This document shows positions 1-11,818 of a DNA stretch of 64,000 bases, one piece after another (the stretch's first letter is position 1; each line of letters begins with the position of its first letter). The notes under the pieces were generated by a model. That model had not been told where the DNA came from and searched no databases. It worked only from the letters and a program-made list of their open reading frames with translations. The translations under genes were made by a program, and so were the position numbers. Source of the DNA: Tetrastigma voinierianum (Eukaryota; Streptophyta; Magnoliopsida; Vitales; Vitaceae); the NCBI GenBank assembly GCA_016808115.1, contig JAEQBH010005276.1:248001-312000 (forward strand), read 5' to 3'.

Positions 1-2055
1 TCGGGTAGCTCACTAGTTATGCTCGTTTGGGTACCGTTTACAGCGTTTACCATAAGCCGAGCTCGACCGATCCAATGAGGATTCGTAAATTTGGGGTAAA
101 GAGGCTTTGTGGAATAGGCCTGACGGCTGAAGCCGGTGGTGTGTTCAGAACCTGGTGACATAATGGCTAAAGTGGACAGGGTGAGCAATTACTCGCTGTA
201 ATTGAGAATGATAAAACGAAACAATCCCAGCTCTTGGTGATCCAAATTGATTATTCCAAATGGAGAAGAAACCTTAGGAACCATAGATTCAAATTTGGTA
301 GAAGGAACCATTACCAAATTATGGAGTTAAGACCCCTAAATGGGGAATAACAGAGGTAACCGAGCGAAGTCGGGCATATCGACCGTTTGGCATTAAATGC
401 CAGAATTTAAAAGTTTCAGATCCAAAGAAACATTCCACCGGTAGCAAAAGACATTTAGGAGATATAACTTAGGTTTAAGCCACATGTGCAGGTCAGGTCC
501 TAGTAAAATTTTTTCGGTATGTACTTTAGATAAACCTCAAACTAAACCTACTAATATGTTATTGTCATTATATTTAGATAAAACTAGCCAGGAAAGAAAA
601 CCACGTAAATCAAAGACCAGAAGGTGGAATCCGGCGATTACGGTTTTGTTCTATCTTCTCCTATTCTCGTTTCAAGATTTGAACTATTTGTTCTAAATGC
701 ATAAGAAAAGCATATTGAATTGTTTTAATTGATTTGAGAAAAGTGATTGTGAAATGTTTGCATATGACAATTGCATGATGTAAAGAAAATGAAGCTTGTT
801 ATACAAATATCGTATTGTACTATATTTGCTATAAAGGATTTGAATGCCCTTAATAGAATGTTAACCGTTTATTTCGCATTAAGAATAGATTGATATACTA
901 ATAGAGGTCAAAATAACGATTTTCTGAGCGATTGTATTGATGTGTCCTCCGTCCAATGACCCGGTAGGACCGTATCGGTGAGTGTTCACTAATTGATTTT
1001 TAATAATCAATCAGCAGCCCAGTGGGACCGTACTATGTTATAAAAGCATTTTATGCAGGCTGCTGACCCAACCAAGGACCGTCTGCAGTGATTTAATATC
1101 ATGTACAAAAAACATAGGTTAAATTCGTTAAGGGCATAATTGAATTGAATTGTAGAAGTGAAATGAATTTGTGAGCATAATTGAATAGATTTGAGATTGT
1201 GAAATATTGGAATTGAAAAGCATGTTTGTCAATTGAAATGAAAAGAGCATTGTGAAATGCATGATTTGATTAATGCATGATTTATTGAATATTTGGGATG
1301 ATTAATGAACTATAAATGATTGTATATAAAACAAGTATATGTATTGTATTGACATTGATCATCCAAAAATATTTGAAAGTTTTGAATTGTTAAATTACAT
1401 GATTTGAATTAAACTAAAACTGAAGAATGGATTTAGAGTAGGAACCACTAAGCATGAAAATGTTAGTGTATTGTTTTACCAATGCGTTGTGCAATCGAAT
1501 GATAGATAGTGATCGGAAGTGGACCTAAGACCGAGAATGAAATATAAAGAAGGAATTATGGAGTATGTCTCGACCAGGCATTCATGTCATGTTTCTTTTT
1601 GAACTTTGATATTTTGCAAAAACATTTTGAACTTTGAATATCTATTTGTAAATCATCGGAAAAGGCTTGATATGCCTTTATGGTAATCAGATGGCGAATG
1701 AAATGTAATGGGCGCAATCCCTTTAAAAAACGCTTTCGCATATTTGAAAAGATTTTATGCCAACTGAAGTGTAACGCTACGACGTGTTTTTGATAAATGA
1801 TTTTGATATAAGGATTGGGTGATATTAGAGCAAACCTGCACTTTACCAGACTCTGCTAAATGGGTCGAAATGGAATGGGGTGCTACAATATCATTTTGGT
1901 GATAAGTGTGTGCAGGGCTTTTTGGTTCTTTTATCATAAATTCATGACATCATTCCAGAGAACCAATACATAATCCTCGACAAAATGTGATAAGACCAAA
2001 TGTTGTGTATGTATATATGTACAAGTCAATAACACAGTTAACCAAAGGACTATCA
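1..2055. other. Unassigned AT-rich repeat-like DNA, no gene
   Basis: No coding region could be recognised on either strand; the only open frame above 60 codons (484-696) resembles nothing known to me. The sequence has the texture of a retrotransposon LTR or untranslated leader: runs of related words such as gaaatgaattgtg and gcatgattt, and a GC-richer block near 950-1090 with the repeated phrase 'tgggaccgta/aggaccgt'. By position it would be the internal leader of the Athila-like element whose primer binding site lies at 2128-2145, or a further element nested there. The sequence alone does not decide. Confidence 0.4.
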
Positions 2056-2060
2056 TCTAA

Positions 2061-2078
2061 TCCCCGACAACGATGCTA
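2061..2078 (-). promoter_or_regulatory. Second, degenerate primer-binding-site copy
   Basis: The plus strand reads tccccgacaacgatgcta followed by aaaacttgttaac. This is a decayed copy of the PBS-LTR junction found 67 bases further right (tccccgacaatggcgcca followed by aaaacttgattgac). It looks like a local duplication of the junction, or a remnant of an older insertion of the same family. Confidence 0.55.
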
Positions 2079-2127
2079 AAAACTTGTTAACTAATTTTTG
2101 GACAGGGCTACCAAAGACTAACTAAAG

Positions 2128-2145
2128 TCCCCGACAATGGCGCCA
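2128..2145 (-). promoter_or_regulatory. Primer binding site, tRNA-Asp type (Athila-like)
   Basis: On the minus strand this reads TGGCGCCATTGTCGGGGA. It differs at two positions from the canonical Athila-group primer binding site, which pairs with the 3' end of plant tRNA-Asp. It lies ten bases from the LTR that begins at 2156, as expected for a 5' LTR on the minus strand. The element body therefore extends left, toward and beyond position 1. Confidence 0.8.
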
Positions 2146-2155
2146 AAAACTTGAT

Positions 2156-4831
2156 TGACCAAAAATAATTTGTATGCTCATAAAAATGGATTTATCAATG
2201 ACTTCAATTAATATCTGGTATGGTCTTAATACTGCAAGTGCATAGGTCGTCTAAGTAATAAAGTGGACCTATAAGTTCGGATATCGTTCCCACGGAGATT
2301 GAAGAAAATTTAAAGTTCAACTACCCCAACTACTCAATTTCTACACTATTTGGACTTCCATTTCATAGAAATTTCATAATCAAACAAGAATTTACTATAT
2401 GATATTTACATCTATAATAAGTGAAATGATAAAATCCTAAACATAAATCGGAACTGAACTGCATTATCATTGAAGTGAACACTGGAATTTCATTGATGTG
2501 AAATTAGCAATTCCTGCATCTTAATCTCAATTGATTCTATCATGAGTTAGAATTTGAAATTGTCAAAGAGGTAAGTAGTATAGTTTAGATTTCTCCTCTA
2601 ACCATACTTTTCATTGATTAGAGATTCATGTTCATTTATAACTCATGATTTTAATCAATTACTTGTAATTAGGAAATCTCTATAAGATCTGGGTATTTTT
2701 CTTTTTCAATACTTAATACTCATTTCTTATAACTGTAGATTTCTTGCTTCCCAAGACAAAAGTACTATTAAATATCTATAAATGAATGATGTTCACCCTT
2801 AAAATTCAAGAGTTCCCTTTCCTGGATTAGATCTAAACTAACAAGGGTCGGGATTCTTCTTCCAGATTAAGGAGAAATCTCTAATTGATTAAATTGATAG
2901 CTCACTTAACCCACTCTCAAACCATGAGCAAAATTGAGGATATATCAAATTAATCTTTCGGAGCTCATTAGTTCTTCAATATTAGTCTAACATACCCCAA
3001 GTAACTGCTTCTAAACTCTCAGGAATCTCCATCTCTGTGTCACTTAGAGGACCTCCTTGAAATCAAAGCCAGATCACAGTCCTTATTTAGGTATTCGTTT
3101 CTAATATTAGGAACAATTCATTTCATGAACATCACCATTCAAATAAGTTCAAGACTCTCAACCCATGAAATTTACTTCTATTGTGCAGAAAAGACCATAA
3201 CTAACATCAGATCTTTCCAACGGAAGTTGTATTCCTTGAAAACTGGATTACAGTGAACAATGGAATACTGATCAGGAAATTCCCCATAATTGCAATTAAC
3301 AGAAGAAATTGAATTTCAGCATTTGTCTGGGGTTCATTGAATTCAGACAGTAAATCGGAAATGAATTTAGCAATTTAATTCAACCTCAAACTTAACACCC
3401 ACGCTTCTCGATCTTAAAAATAAATGGAAAACTTGCCAACGCTAATCTACAAATACCAAAATCAAGAAAATAAAAGAAATAAAAAACATAATACAAAGAG
3501 TCCTCGCCTCCCGTGATGCTCGCTCGCTCCAAGCCGATCGCTGCCCCGCTTTTGTAGTTGTTTCTATTTATAAAGCCCTAAAAGTCCGGGCCCTAAAATT
3601 GAGGCTACTTTATGAATCCCTAAAATTCGTCCAGCTATTCCTTTTCAAGGACCTGAAGGTCTTGTCGCAAACAGAAGTTTCAAATTTTTATCAAGAGGTT
3701 GTTTGCAAGAATGCGCCGAGGTCGCGACCTCAAGCTATTTTGCTTTTCTAGCTTCAACATAATTGTTTTGTCGCGACAGAGTTTCCTTTGTCGCGACAAT
3801 ACTCAGTGTTTTTCCTTGAACATCCATGTCGCAACATTGGTACTTTGGTCGCAACACAGTTCTTGTGTAGCTTCTTCAATTTTACGTCACAACCTAGTTT
3901 TAATGTCGCTATAGCATTTCGGCTCTGTCTTTGTTGCAACAATGTTTCTCATGTTGTCATCATCTTTGTTGCGACCCAGAAATTCAGTCGTGACATAGTT
4001 TTGTTGCACTGAGCTTGATTCCCTTATTGCAATCCTATTCTAATGTTGCGACATACTCTCTAGGTGTTGTAGATGTTTTCTGTCTCGACCCAGTTCGTTA
4101 TGTCGTGATAGAACTTCTCTTCATTCAACCCATCCTTGTGTCGCTTCTCCATTTATTATGTCGCGACATTACTTTTCTTTATTATGTTGAGATCTTTGTC
4201 GCGACCCAGAAAAGTCTGTCGCAACCTTGTTTTCTTTGTTAAGCTCATTTTAGTGTTGCAACATCAAAATCCACGTCGTGAAAGAAGTCTGTCTCCTCAA
4301 CATTTAAGTATGTCACAACATGTGTTTCTTTTGTTGCAACCAAGGCAGTTCATCAAGTAAGCATCTCATGTCGCGACATGAATTTCCTTGTCGTGACAAA
4401 AACTTCTTTTTTCAGTGTTGTGACCCAGTTTTCATTGTCGCGACTAAAGCTTCTGTATTAGCTCTTCCTCTGTCTCTATCCAGCTGTCCTATGTTATAAC
4501 AAGCTATGTCGCGATAGAGAAGTTTATGTCGCGACAAAATTTCTGCTTTCTTCATGTTCTCCGTGTCGCGACATGCTATTTTCTGTTGCAACATAACTCT
4601 TCTGCCAATAATTAGGCCCTTGAGTCGTGACATACAAAACTGTGTTGTGACCTAGACTGTTGCAGTTCGCTAATTTTATCTTCTTTCTTGCTTGAATCCT
4701 TTCCCTTTTGCATTAATTCCTGCAAAACACAAAGTTTGTAAATATTCATAATTTGGCATTAAAACATCTTCGAAAGTATTAAAAACAAGCTAGAAAAATG
4801 GATTAAAAATGGATGAGTTTAAGACTCATCA
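2156..4831 (-). repeat. Athila-like Ty3 5' LTR, about 2.7 kb
   Basis: Read on the minus strand the LTR begins TGATGAGTCTTAAACTC at 4831 and ends in TCA at 2156, directly beside the PBS at 2128-2145. Near its 3' end it carries the phrase typical of this LTR group: 'ccgtgggaacgatatccg' (about 2280-2297), then 'cctatgcacttgcag'. Its middle (about 3660-4660) is a cluster of TGTCGCGACA-like palindromes. The LTR at 56394-59148 shares the start, the TCGCGA cluster and the 'gtgggaatgatatccg' phrase, so the two belong to related subfamilies. The partner LTR lies outside the window. Confidence 0.75.
3660..4660. repeat. Cluster of TGTCGCGACA-type palindromes in LTR
   Basis: About ten exact TCGCGA cores (for example near 3731, 3772, 3793, 4158, 4198, 4369, 4437, 4508, 4530 and 4564) and many one-base-off versions such as gttgcaac, gtcgtgac and gtcacaac are spaced irregularly, 20-200 bases apart. 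The degenerate copies look like C-to-T and G-to-A changes of the palindrome, as expected from CpG methylation and deamination. The spacing is not periodic, so this is not a simple satellite. Confidence 0.7.
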
Positions 4832-5308
4832 AACATGAAAATGAGGTCAGCGACAAAGTTTAGTCATGGTAAGATTTATTCATGTCAGCACTGAGTTTAC
4901 CCGTGTTAAGATAGGTATATAACGGCTACATCGCAGCACGCGGCGGCGCACTTCCTACGTTTTCTTCTCGCTGCGATAAAGATTTTTTTGTGTCGCTACG
5001 TATTCTCGCAGGTTTCGCCACAACATGGAAGTCTCTGTTGCGATAGAGTTTGCTCGGCCTTGTGTCGTGATAGATATTTTGTGTCGCGACAGGGTTTGGG
5101 GCTAAGATGGCCGAGATGCGCGGTGACAGAGCGCTAGCGCGACAATAGCAATAACGTGCGCGATCAAGGCCACAAAGATGCGCTACGCTGCACTTGGATG
5201 CATTTGCTACAAGGAAATCGCTTTTGTGCACTATTTATGGGCACTGTTCAAAAAAAGAAAAAGAAAAAAAGAAAAAAAAAAGGGACCCCTTTTGTTTGGG
5301 GCGTTACA
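4832..5308 (-). repeat. Fragment of another LTR (TGTAACGCCCC start)
   Basis: The minus strand starting at 5308 reads TGTAACGCCCC, a common 5' end of plant Ty3 LTRs. The sequence then runs left until the Athila-like LTR begins at 4831. An A-rich purine tract lies at 5251-5281. At 4926-5100 there are several TCGCGA-like words (tgtcgcgacagg near 5082), although this is a different repeat from the neighbouring LTR. No internal domain or partner LTR is seen, so it is a fragment. Confidence 0.45.
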
Positions 5309-6544
5309 AGACGTCCACAAGAACTTAGATTGAATTCTTATAAGAACATAATCCTAGCTATAACAGATAACCATAATATGATATGCAAAATTAAATAAAT
5401 AAAAAAAAGGCTGTTTGATTGTCAGTCTTTTTTTTTTTCTATTTACTTTGCATTAGATTGTTTGAATCTAAAACCCATATCATATCCATAAGAAATTGTA
5501 GAGTGATACTTAAACTTGAGAGGTTCTTTAACCCATCAAACGGATTTTTGGGTTAGGCTCTTCCATTAGTTTTAGATATCTATATGATTTCATTGAGAGC
5601 TGAAATGTAACAGGAAAGTGATACCTGGTGCCTCAAGAGAGGATCCAGAGTGATAGCTATCTAGAGTGACTCTTTCTTTAGAGGTGGGCAATGATCCAAT
5701 CTAAAAAATTGTGGAGTGGTACTTAAGTTTCTCTAGGGGTGGGCAATGATACGATCCCAGAAATTGTGGAGTGGTACTTATTTCTATCGGAGGAAGAATA
5801 TGGAATCTCTTCTGTTAACCCATCCCACCTCATGGGATAAGCATACAGGAAAACCAAGTATTGAATTAGAGTAAATGTACTTGCTTGGGCTGCAACTGAG
5901 TTGTGTTAACCAATCCAACCCGATGTTTGGATGGGCGAAAATCATTTTCGTAATTTGGGCTTGCCTGCTGCTTTATCAACCTAATTTAAAGTTTAAGCCA
6001 AAGGTTCGGGTGGCCCGATCGAACCCAAATAACGATTTTTTAATGTATTAAGAACTGCCTTTACATTTTGCCAAAGCAAAGCTTCAAAAAACAGAAGAAA
6101 AATTCAAATAGAATTAAAAAAATTAAAGTAAATTTCCAAATTCTCCATATATGTCCTATAAAAAGCCGTCTCCATATTGTGTAGTGTTATTCTACATACT
6201 AGACTAGACTAAGTATTTCAAAGACACTCCTTCAAATCCTTCATAATGATTTCCTACGCATCTTCCGATTTCTAGGTTTCTCGTTTCGTGCAACGCTCAC
6301 TCCACGGCATCAATTACTTTCGTTGCATTATTTTGTCAAATTGCTTTTCTATTTGTACTATGGAGAAGGATAATTTATCTTTCTATAAATTTTGTGTTCT
6401 GTTTATGATTTTGAGTTTATTTTAATGGAAAAGCAACGAAAATTTAAGTTTTCGAAAGGTTCGGAGTTTTTTGTTCTGAAGCCTAAACAAAAAGAAAAGC
6501 AAGACAAGTATTTAAATTTTTTTTTACAGGAAGAAACTGAAGTA
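5309..6544. other. Intergenic AT-rich DNA with a short duplication
   Basis: No gene was recognised. Around 5680-5785 a segment of about 65 bases occurs twice in direct orientation ('ggtgggcaatgat' followed by 'aattgtggagtggtactta'), with a third partial copy of the second phrase near 5495. A single-copy-looking AT-rich stretch follows up to the LINE remnant at 6545. Confidence 0.5.
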
Positions 6545-7050
6545 TTATTGCAAATCCAAAGCGAGAACATTAGATAGGAATAGAGGAAGATAATCTCTCC
6601 ATTCACCTAGACCAAACCTGGAAACAGACACCTTTGTAAGACAATGGGCAACCTGATTCGCTGATCTACGGACATGAGCTATTGAGCAACCCCGAAGTCC
6701 ATCAAGTAGGCACTTACAATCTCTAACAATCAACCCCACATATGAATTATAAAATGATGACAAGTTAACTGCTTTAACTAGGACAAGTGAATATGATTCC
6801 ACGATAACATTTTGCATGTCGTTTTCCTGTAACCACACTAAGGCCTCCCTACACCCCAAGGCCTCCGTTGCCAGTGCTTCCAAAGGCCCATTTAGCCCAC
6901 CATTTTTTACCGCAACCAAAGCACTCCTTGATAATCATGAATCACAAACCAAATCCTAACCGGGTCACTCTAAAGCCCGGACTCAAGGGCCAACATTACA
7001 CTTGAGAAATCCATCCTGGAGCCCCATCTCCAGGGCCTGATTCTAGAGTA
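6545..7050 (-). pseudogene. LINE (L1-type) remnant: C-terminal RNase H domain
   Basis: The minus strand encodes a degenerate RVT_3-type RNase H domain of the kind found at the C terminus of plant L1 LINEs and domesticated relatives. Visible features are GPLEALATEALGCREAL, then VIVES, then IVRDCK and the closing VRRSANQVAHCL. Upstream, frames shifted by single bases continue the domain (FVIHDYQGVL near 6925-6957; SGL and SDPVRI near 6960-6990) to about 7040. The preceding part of the same LINE lies at 38816-39405 on the same strand, so the Tat element between them inserted into this LINE. Too decayed to be active. Confidence 0.75.
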
Positions 7051-7052
7051 AG

Positions 7053-7795
7053 TGTCGATAGCCACGTACCTCACAACATCTGGCCAAGCCCAAATCCGAG
7101 AGGGCGAGCAATGTTGAGTTTATGGGCGCCTGGGCCTCGAATCTGCACCCTCTAGCCAGCAGCCCTTTTGACTAGGAGGTCATGGTTGGGCCGGTCCATC
7201 CTGTCCGGCCCAAGCCCAACTTAGGAGCCCAGATCTAGATACCATTCTATAGCCGAAGAAGGGGTTGGCATTCCCCGGATGCCATTTCCCGGAGAGGCTT
7301 TATCTAACAAGGGTTGATGAATAGGCTCCCCCGGAGAGAGAGTGCACCATCCCATGCCTTGCCATGAATTCAAGATGGACAAACCCCTTCGGGTCCTGCA
7401 TTCGGGAAATGCGTCCACTTAAAGGAGATAGTCCTCATACACGAAATATGCGCCCCACTCTCTCTCATGTCTTCCTTCTAAAAGGAAGAATTACCGCCTC
7501 GCGATATAAAAGCTAAATTTTCTCCTTCCGATTTAGGAGGAAATCATCCACTCACCACGAAGAGTGGATCCCCTTCCTCCCTGTTAAAAGGGAGCCACGA
7601 CACGAAATAAGGTATGTGACGAAAAGCTCAAAACTCCCAATCTTTGGAAGAAGACATGAGAGATCTAACTTAAGCGTCGGAGAGGCGACGGCGGAGACCT
7701 TCCCCCGCCGCTTTCTTAGTCATCTGTTTTGCAGGTTGGCATAGACTGATGCATGTTCCGACTGTCCAGTAACTTAGAGAATTCCGGAGACTATA
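7053..7795 (+). repeat. Tat element 5' LTR
   Basis: From about 7110 to 7795 this matches 38160-38815 closely; one shared landmark is ggttggcattccccggatg. Both copies contain the same antisense 60-odd-codon frame, which is a shadow. The right end is set by the PBS at 7798. The left end is inferred: LINE coding similarity stops near 7040, and a TG occurs at 7053. A longer LTR, as the purine tract at 37659 might suggest, cannot be excluded. Confidence 0.7.
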
Positions 7796-7797
7796 AT

Positions 7798-7815
7798 TGG
7801 AGCCGTCTGTGGGAA
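7798..7815 (+). promoter_or_regulatory. Tat primer binding site
   Basis: Reads TGGAGCCGTCTGTGGGAA, one base away from the phrase TGGCGCCGTCTGTGGGAA that follows the 5' LTR of many plant Tat elements. It starts two bases after the LTR end. Confidence 0.85.
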
Positions 7816-7940
7816 ACGCCTAGCAGGAAATCTCAAAGACGATATGCGAGAGCCTGGGTTCATCCACTCCCCAGTGATCTCCTGTTATCCGAGGTTTTGG
7901 TGGTTCCCGCTCATCCCATCGGACAGTCGAAACTTATCTC

Positions 7941-9345
7941 CATGTCCAGCAACCCAACAAACCCACCCATCGATGACCGCTACCGCGCCTGGGGAGATGG
8001 AGGCGGCAGAGGAGCAAAGCCGCACAAATGGCCGACGACGGAAATGATGCGACCGCCATAATAGGAGAACGATCGCTTACGGACCCGCTTGGAGTCCAAC
8101 AGCCCGATAACCCCCAAGGTGTCGCCCAGAATGTACCCTTAGCCTGGTCGAATAAGGGAAAAGAGCCCGTCCTGCCCAACCATAATGATCACCGTACGAT
8201 GACGAGTTCTCTTCTACGATTCTCCACTTCCCGTCGCTCACCACCCTGCAGCAAATGCGAAAGGCAGTCCGCCAGAAGAGACCTCCTAGCTGTCCAAGCC
8301 GGGCTATGAGCAAAGAACCGAATGCGAAAGAAGATAAGAGAGATAGACCCCGCTCGGAATTGGCCCTCGAGCACATACATTTGATCTGGCTCGGGAACAT
8401 CCCCCCGTTTCTACCTGCACAGTATCCATTCGGGGCACTCCCCATCCCGTATGTAGCACCTTATCCCCCTGTTCTAGAACCGTACAACATGTTGTCCTCC
8501 CCCTTAGGCCAGCATATTTTAGACTATGAGCCTCCTCGTGGATTCATCATTCCGCCGTTTGCTATGTACGACGGCTCTTCTGACCCATATGATCATATGT
8601 TGCACTTCAACCAAGCAATGATCCTTAATGCCGAGAACGATCAACTTCTGTGCAAGGTTTTTCCGGCTAGCCTGAAAGGACCCGCTCTAGCATGGTTCCA
8701 CAAGCTTCTAAGAGGATCTCTGAACTCATTCGACGAATTATGGGTTGCATTTGTCCCTCAGTATCTGTGCTCCGTTCGGTAGAAAGGAAACATCAGCTCG
8801 CTCCAATCCATTCTCAAGCGGGATGACAAATCCATGCTGGACTTCACCATAAGATTTGGGTGTCAGCCCAACAAATTGGATTCTTATAAGATGGATGCAA
8901 GCCTTGCAAATTTCCGGTTGCTTAACATTACTCCTTCTTCCGTCCCTCTCCCGATCCTCGCCCTTTCGCAAACATGGAAGAGTTATATCATGGGCGACAA
9001 ATACTCCACTCGGAGTGATAATATCCGAGCCGCCAAGAAAAGATAATGATAATCTACAGAGCAAACTAACTACGAAGAGTCAGCCCGAGCAGAAAGGAAG
9101 CCAGGGCAAGGGCCAAAAACTTCCCCAAGAGCAATTCAAAAAGAAAAGAGATCCTTCCCAATTCACCCCCCTTAACATCTCCTACGACCAACTGCTTCCC
9201 CTCATTCGGGATCACCCTAAGTTTAAGTGGCCTTCGCCCATGCGGGCGAGCCCGGACCAACGTAACCGGTTACCGAGGTGTGACTACCACAATGACCACG
9301 ACCATGAAAAAATCAATGCCAAGGCTTGAAGTTCATGATTGAGAG
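7941..9345 (+). pseudogene. Tat gag remnant
   Basis: Gag forms the particle shell and binds element RNA. The core Retrotrans_gag domain is readable at 8255-8782: IPPFAMYDGSSDPYDHML, then LKGPALAWFHKL and FVPQYLCSVR. An in-frame TAG at 8780 interrupts the normal continuation, which goes on in the same frame (KGNISSLQSIL, then DFTIRFG). A shifted frame at 8856-9329 gives the plant-specific C terminus FTPLNISYDQLLPLIRD and a zinc-binding-like RCDYHNDHDHEK motif with its last Cys missing. The start is taken at the ATG at 7941, 126 bases after the PBS, because earlier frames only read through the LTR end. At least two frameshifts and one stop make it non-functional. Confidence 0.8.
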
Positions 9346-9439
9346 ATTAATCCGAGCGGTGGCAACCTTAGAAGGTTCATTCTGAACCAACCCGCACTGT
9401 TCGAAACCCGCCCCTTGCTTCCAATAGAGCTGTTGTCGT

Positions 9440-10100
9440 TGCCGAGCATTCGTTAGAGCCCAGATCTACCATCAACTTTATACTGGGGGGCCCAGTCGAC
9501 GATCAATACCAGTCCAAGAGGCAAAGACAAAAATGTCAAGGCTGCCTCAATCGTGTTTAATAAACCCCATCACTTTAGAGAGCAAAGACAACGCTCAAAC
9601 CGATCGATGGCCTTGTATCCTTCCTCCTATAGATCCGAATTCGGTCATCACTCCCCATTATGACAGAATTTGCACTCACCTTATGTATTAACAATTTTGA
9701 TGTGCATAGTCCTCACATCCGAGCAAATAAGAATTAATTATTGCACCTCCGCCTTACGATGAAAGTCCCGCTTCGCCATCTCACTCGACCGCAGAGTTTT
9801 ATCCGGTTCAATGGGTCCACCATGCTAACAAGGTGATATTGCCTCCGCTGGCAGGACCAAGAAGAAGGCGTTGTTTTTAGTGGTCGAAGATTTGGGCCCA
9901 TACAATGCTATCGTGGGCCGAACCTGGTTGCATGCCATGAAAGCAATTCCTCAACCTACCACCAAATTATCGCCTATCTCACCGCATCCGCAAGTCGAAT
10001 CTTCAAGGTAGCCAATTAGCGGCTCGCCAATGCTATCACCGCCGCTCACAAGCAAAGCCAAAGAACCCGATAGCTTGTCCGTCGAAGCTCAACGATCTCA
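9440..10100 (+). pseudogene. Tat aspartic protease remnant
   Basis: Translation in changing frames gives the region between gag and RT typical of Tat pol: GGPVDDQYQSKRQRQK near 9490, a TLCINNFDVH stretch near 9670-9710, and GPYNAIVGRTWLHAMK-like coding near 9895-9945. The last of these corresponds to the flap and C-terminal part of the retropepsin-like protease. The catalytic Asp motif cannot be read, because the stretch after NNFDVH is disrupted. Protease would cut the polyprotein; this copy cannot. Confidence 0.65.
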
Positions 10101-10179
10101 TAAAGAATTAAGGCCTACCGTCGTCATTTCCAAGACAGGAACAACGGTTATGTAACTCGCAGCCCATAGTCATACACCT

Positions 10180-11125
10180 GACAGTGTACCTATGCTCGGC
10201 CTCCGACCAAGAAGAGAAGGCCCAACAAGAATAGCGCCAATGGAAAACGCCGATGTATTCGCCTGGAACCATGCAGACATGACAGGGATAAACCCCGTGA
10301 ACGCCTCCCACAAATTGAACGTCCTCCCATCAATACCACCCATTCTGCCAGTACCGGCTTCCACCCGGACCCCACCGCATCATCCAGCCAAAGTAGAAAA
10401 TCTTAAAGGTCGGGTTTATCGAGAAGTAAAATAATCTTAATGGCTTAAGTTAATGTGGTAGTAGTTCCTAAAAAAGGAGGCAAGTGGCGGGTGTGTGTAG
10501 ACTACACCGATCTTAACGACGCATGTCCTAAGGATAGCTTCCCTCTACCCCGCATTGATCAGATTGTTGACGCATCGGCCGGGCATGGCATGTTGTCATT
10601 CTTAGATGCATTCTCCGACTATCACCAAATTCATGTACCCGCTCCCTCGACGAAAACATCTTCATCACTCCCTCACCGCCTTCTCAACGAATGCCCTTCT
10701 AGTTAAAGAATGCCGGAGCTACCTATCGGCGACAGCACCAAGATGTTTCCTGACCCATCAGCCGGGAAAACTATGGAAGTATATATGGGATGATATAAAT
10801 ATAAAGCCCTGCTGAGCACGGACATGCTAACCATTTGCAATGTGCATATGGACCCTCGTAACCTATGGTATGAAGCTAAACCTTGCAAAGTGGCCATTCG
10901 GGGTCAGCGTAGGACGGTTCTTAGGCTTCATGATGACACAAAGGGGGATAGAGGCCAACCCTTCCCAGCTTAAATCCATTCTAGAGTCTCCAGACCCGAG
11001 CTCTAGAAAGGAAGTACAACAATTGACGGGCCGATTAGCTGCCTTGGGCCGATTTATTTCCTGGTTCACAGACCGCTTAAAGCCTTTTTTCGCCACCCTA
11101 AGAGGAGCTAATCGGGCCATATGAA
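10180..11125 (+). pseudogene. Tat reverse transcriptase remnant
   Basis: RT copies element RNA into DNA in the cytoplasmic particle. Readable pieces are NADVFAWNHADMTGI (10240-10285), VVVPKKGGKWRVCVDYTDLNDACPKD in pieces (10458-10530), FPLPRIDQIVDASAGH and SFLDAFSDYHQI, then after several frameshifts MKLNLAKWPFGVSVGRFLGFMM (10870-10935) and the LTGRLAALGRFISWFTDRLKPFF connection (from about 11020). The stretch that should hold the YxDD active site (10720-10800) is scrambled and no intact motif is seen. There are several frame changes and a stop in the KVENLKGRV region. Confidence 0.8.
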
Positions 11126-11818
11126 ATGAAGAATGTGATCGGGCCTTTACTCATATCAAGCAGTACTTAGCTGAAACCCCCGATCCTCGCAAGTCCTTAC
11201 ACCGATAAAACTCTATTTGTCTACCTCGCAGTCTCAGATACAGCAGTAAGTGCCGCACTGTTCAAAGAAAACGAAGACGGAAAACAAAGACCTGTGTTCT
11301 TCGTCAGCAAATCCTTAGCCGATGCAGAAACCAGGTACAACCATCTGGCGTGCCGCCAAATTCTTCTGATACGCAAGAAGAAACTTCGCCCTTATTTCCA
11401 GGCGCATCCCATTGTTGTATTAACTGACCTCCCCCTCCGGAGCACTATACATAAACCTGACTTATCGGGAAGAATGGCTCGCTGGGCAGTAACTAAGTGA
11501 GTACGACATCCAATACAAGTCGAGGCTTTCAAAAAAAGGGCAGGTGCTGGTTGATTTCATAGCGTAACTCCCCCTGTCGGAAACATGCCCCGACAATTTG
11601 GATTGGTGGACTCTCAATATTGACGGGCGCCCGTATTACCCGGGCCGGCATCGGTTTGCGCTTGAGAACTCCGTCCGGACAAGATCAGCAGTAATCCTGG
11701 GCCGGCCCAAGGCTTTCAACAACGAAGCCCGGGAAGTACAATGCCATCCTAACCGCCTCGAACCGGCGTCGCCTGCCTCGTCGACGCATTCTGATTCAGA
11801 GTGACTCTAATCGGTGGT
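11126..11818 (+). pseudogene. Tat RNase H remnant, first part
   Basis: Begins with the NEECDRAFTHIKQYL-like segment and continues with FFVSKSLADAETRYNHL (11297-11350) and LTDLPLRSTIHKPDLSGRMARWA (11420-11490). These are the RNase H segments downstream of RT in Tat elements. The domain is cut at 11818 by the Athila-like insertion and resumes at 20937; the junction codons spell the conserved DSQ-L-VV segment once the insert and one copy of GTGGT are ignored. The coding also has frameshifts of its own near 11195 and 11500. Confidence 0.75.
11814..11818. repeat. Target-site duplication, left copy (GTGGT)
   Basis: GTGGT immediately precedes the LTR start TGACTGCG at 11819. The same five bases follow the other end of the insertion at 20937-20941. 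Five-base duplications are normal for Ty3 integration. Confidence 0.85.

Noticed and set aside
4926..5231. 101-codon minus-strand frame
   Set aside because: It reads through TCGCGA-type palindromes in an LTR fragment; no recognisable protein.
7221..7418. Open frame repeated at 38252-38509 as a possible conserved small protein
   Set aside because: Both copies lie in the two LTRs of one element, so conservation reflects LTR duplication, not a gene.
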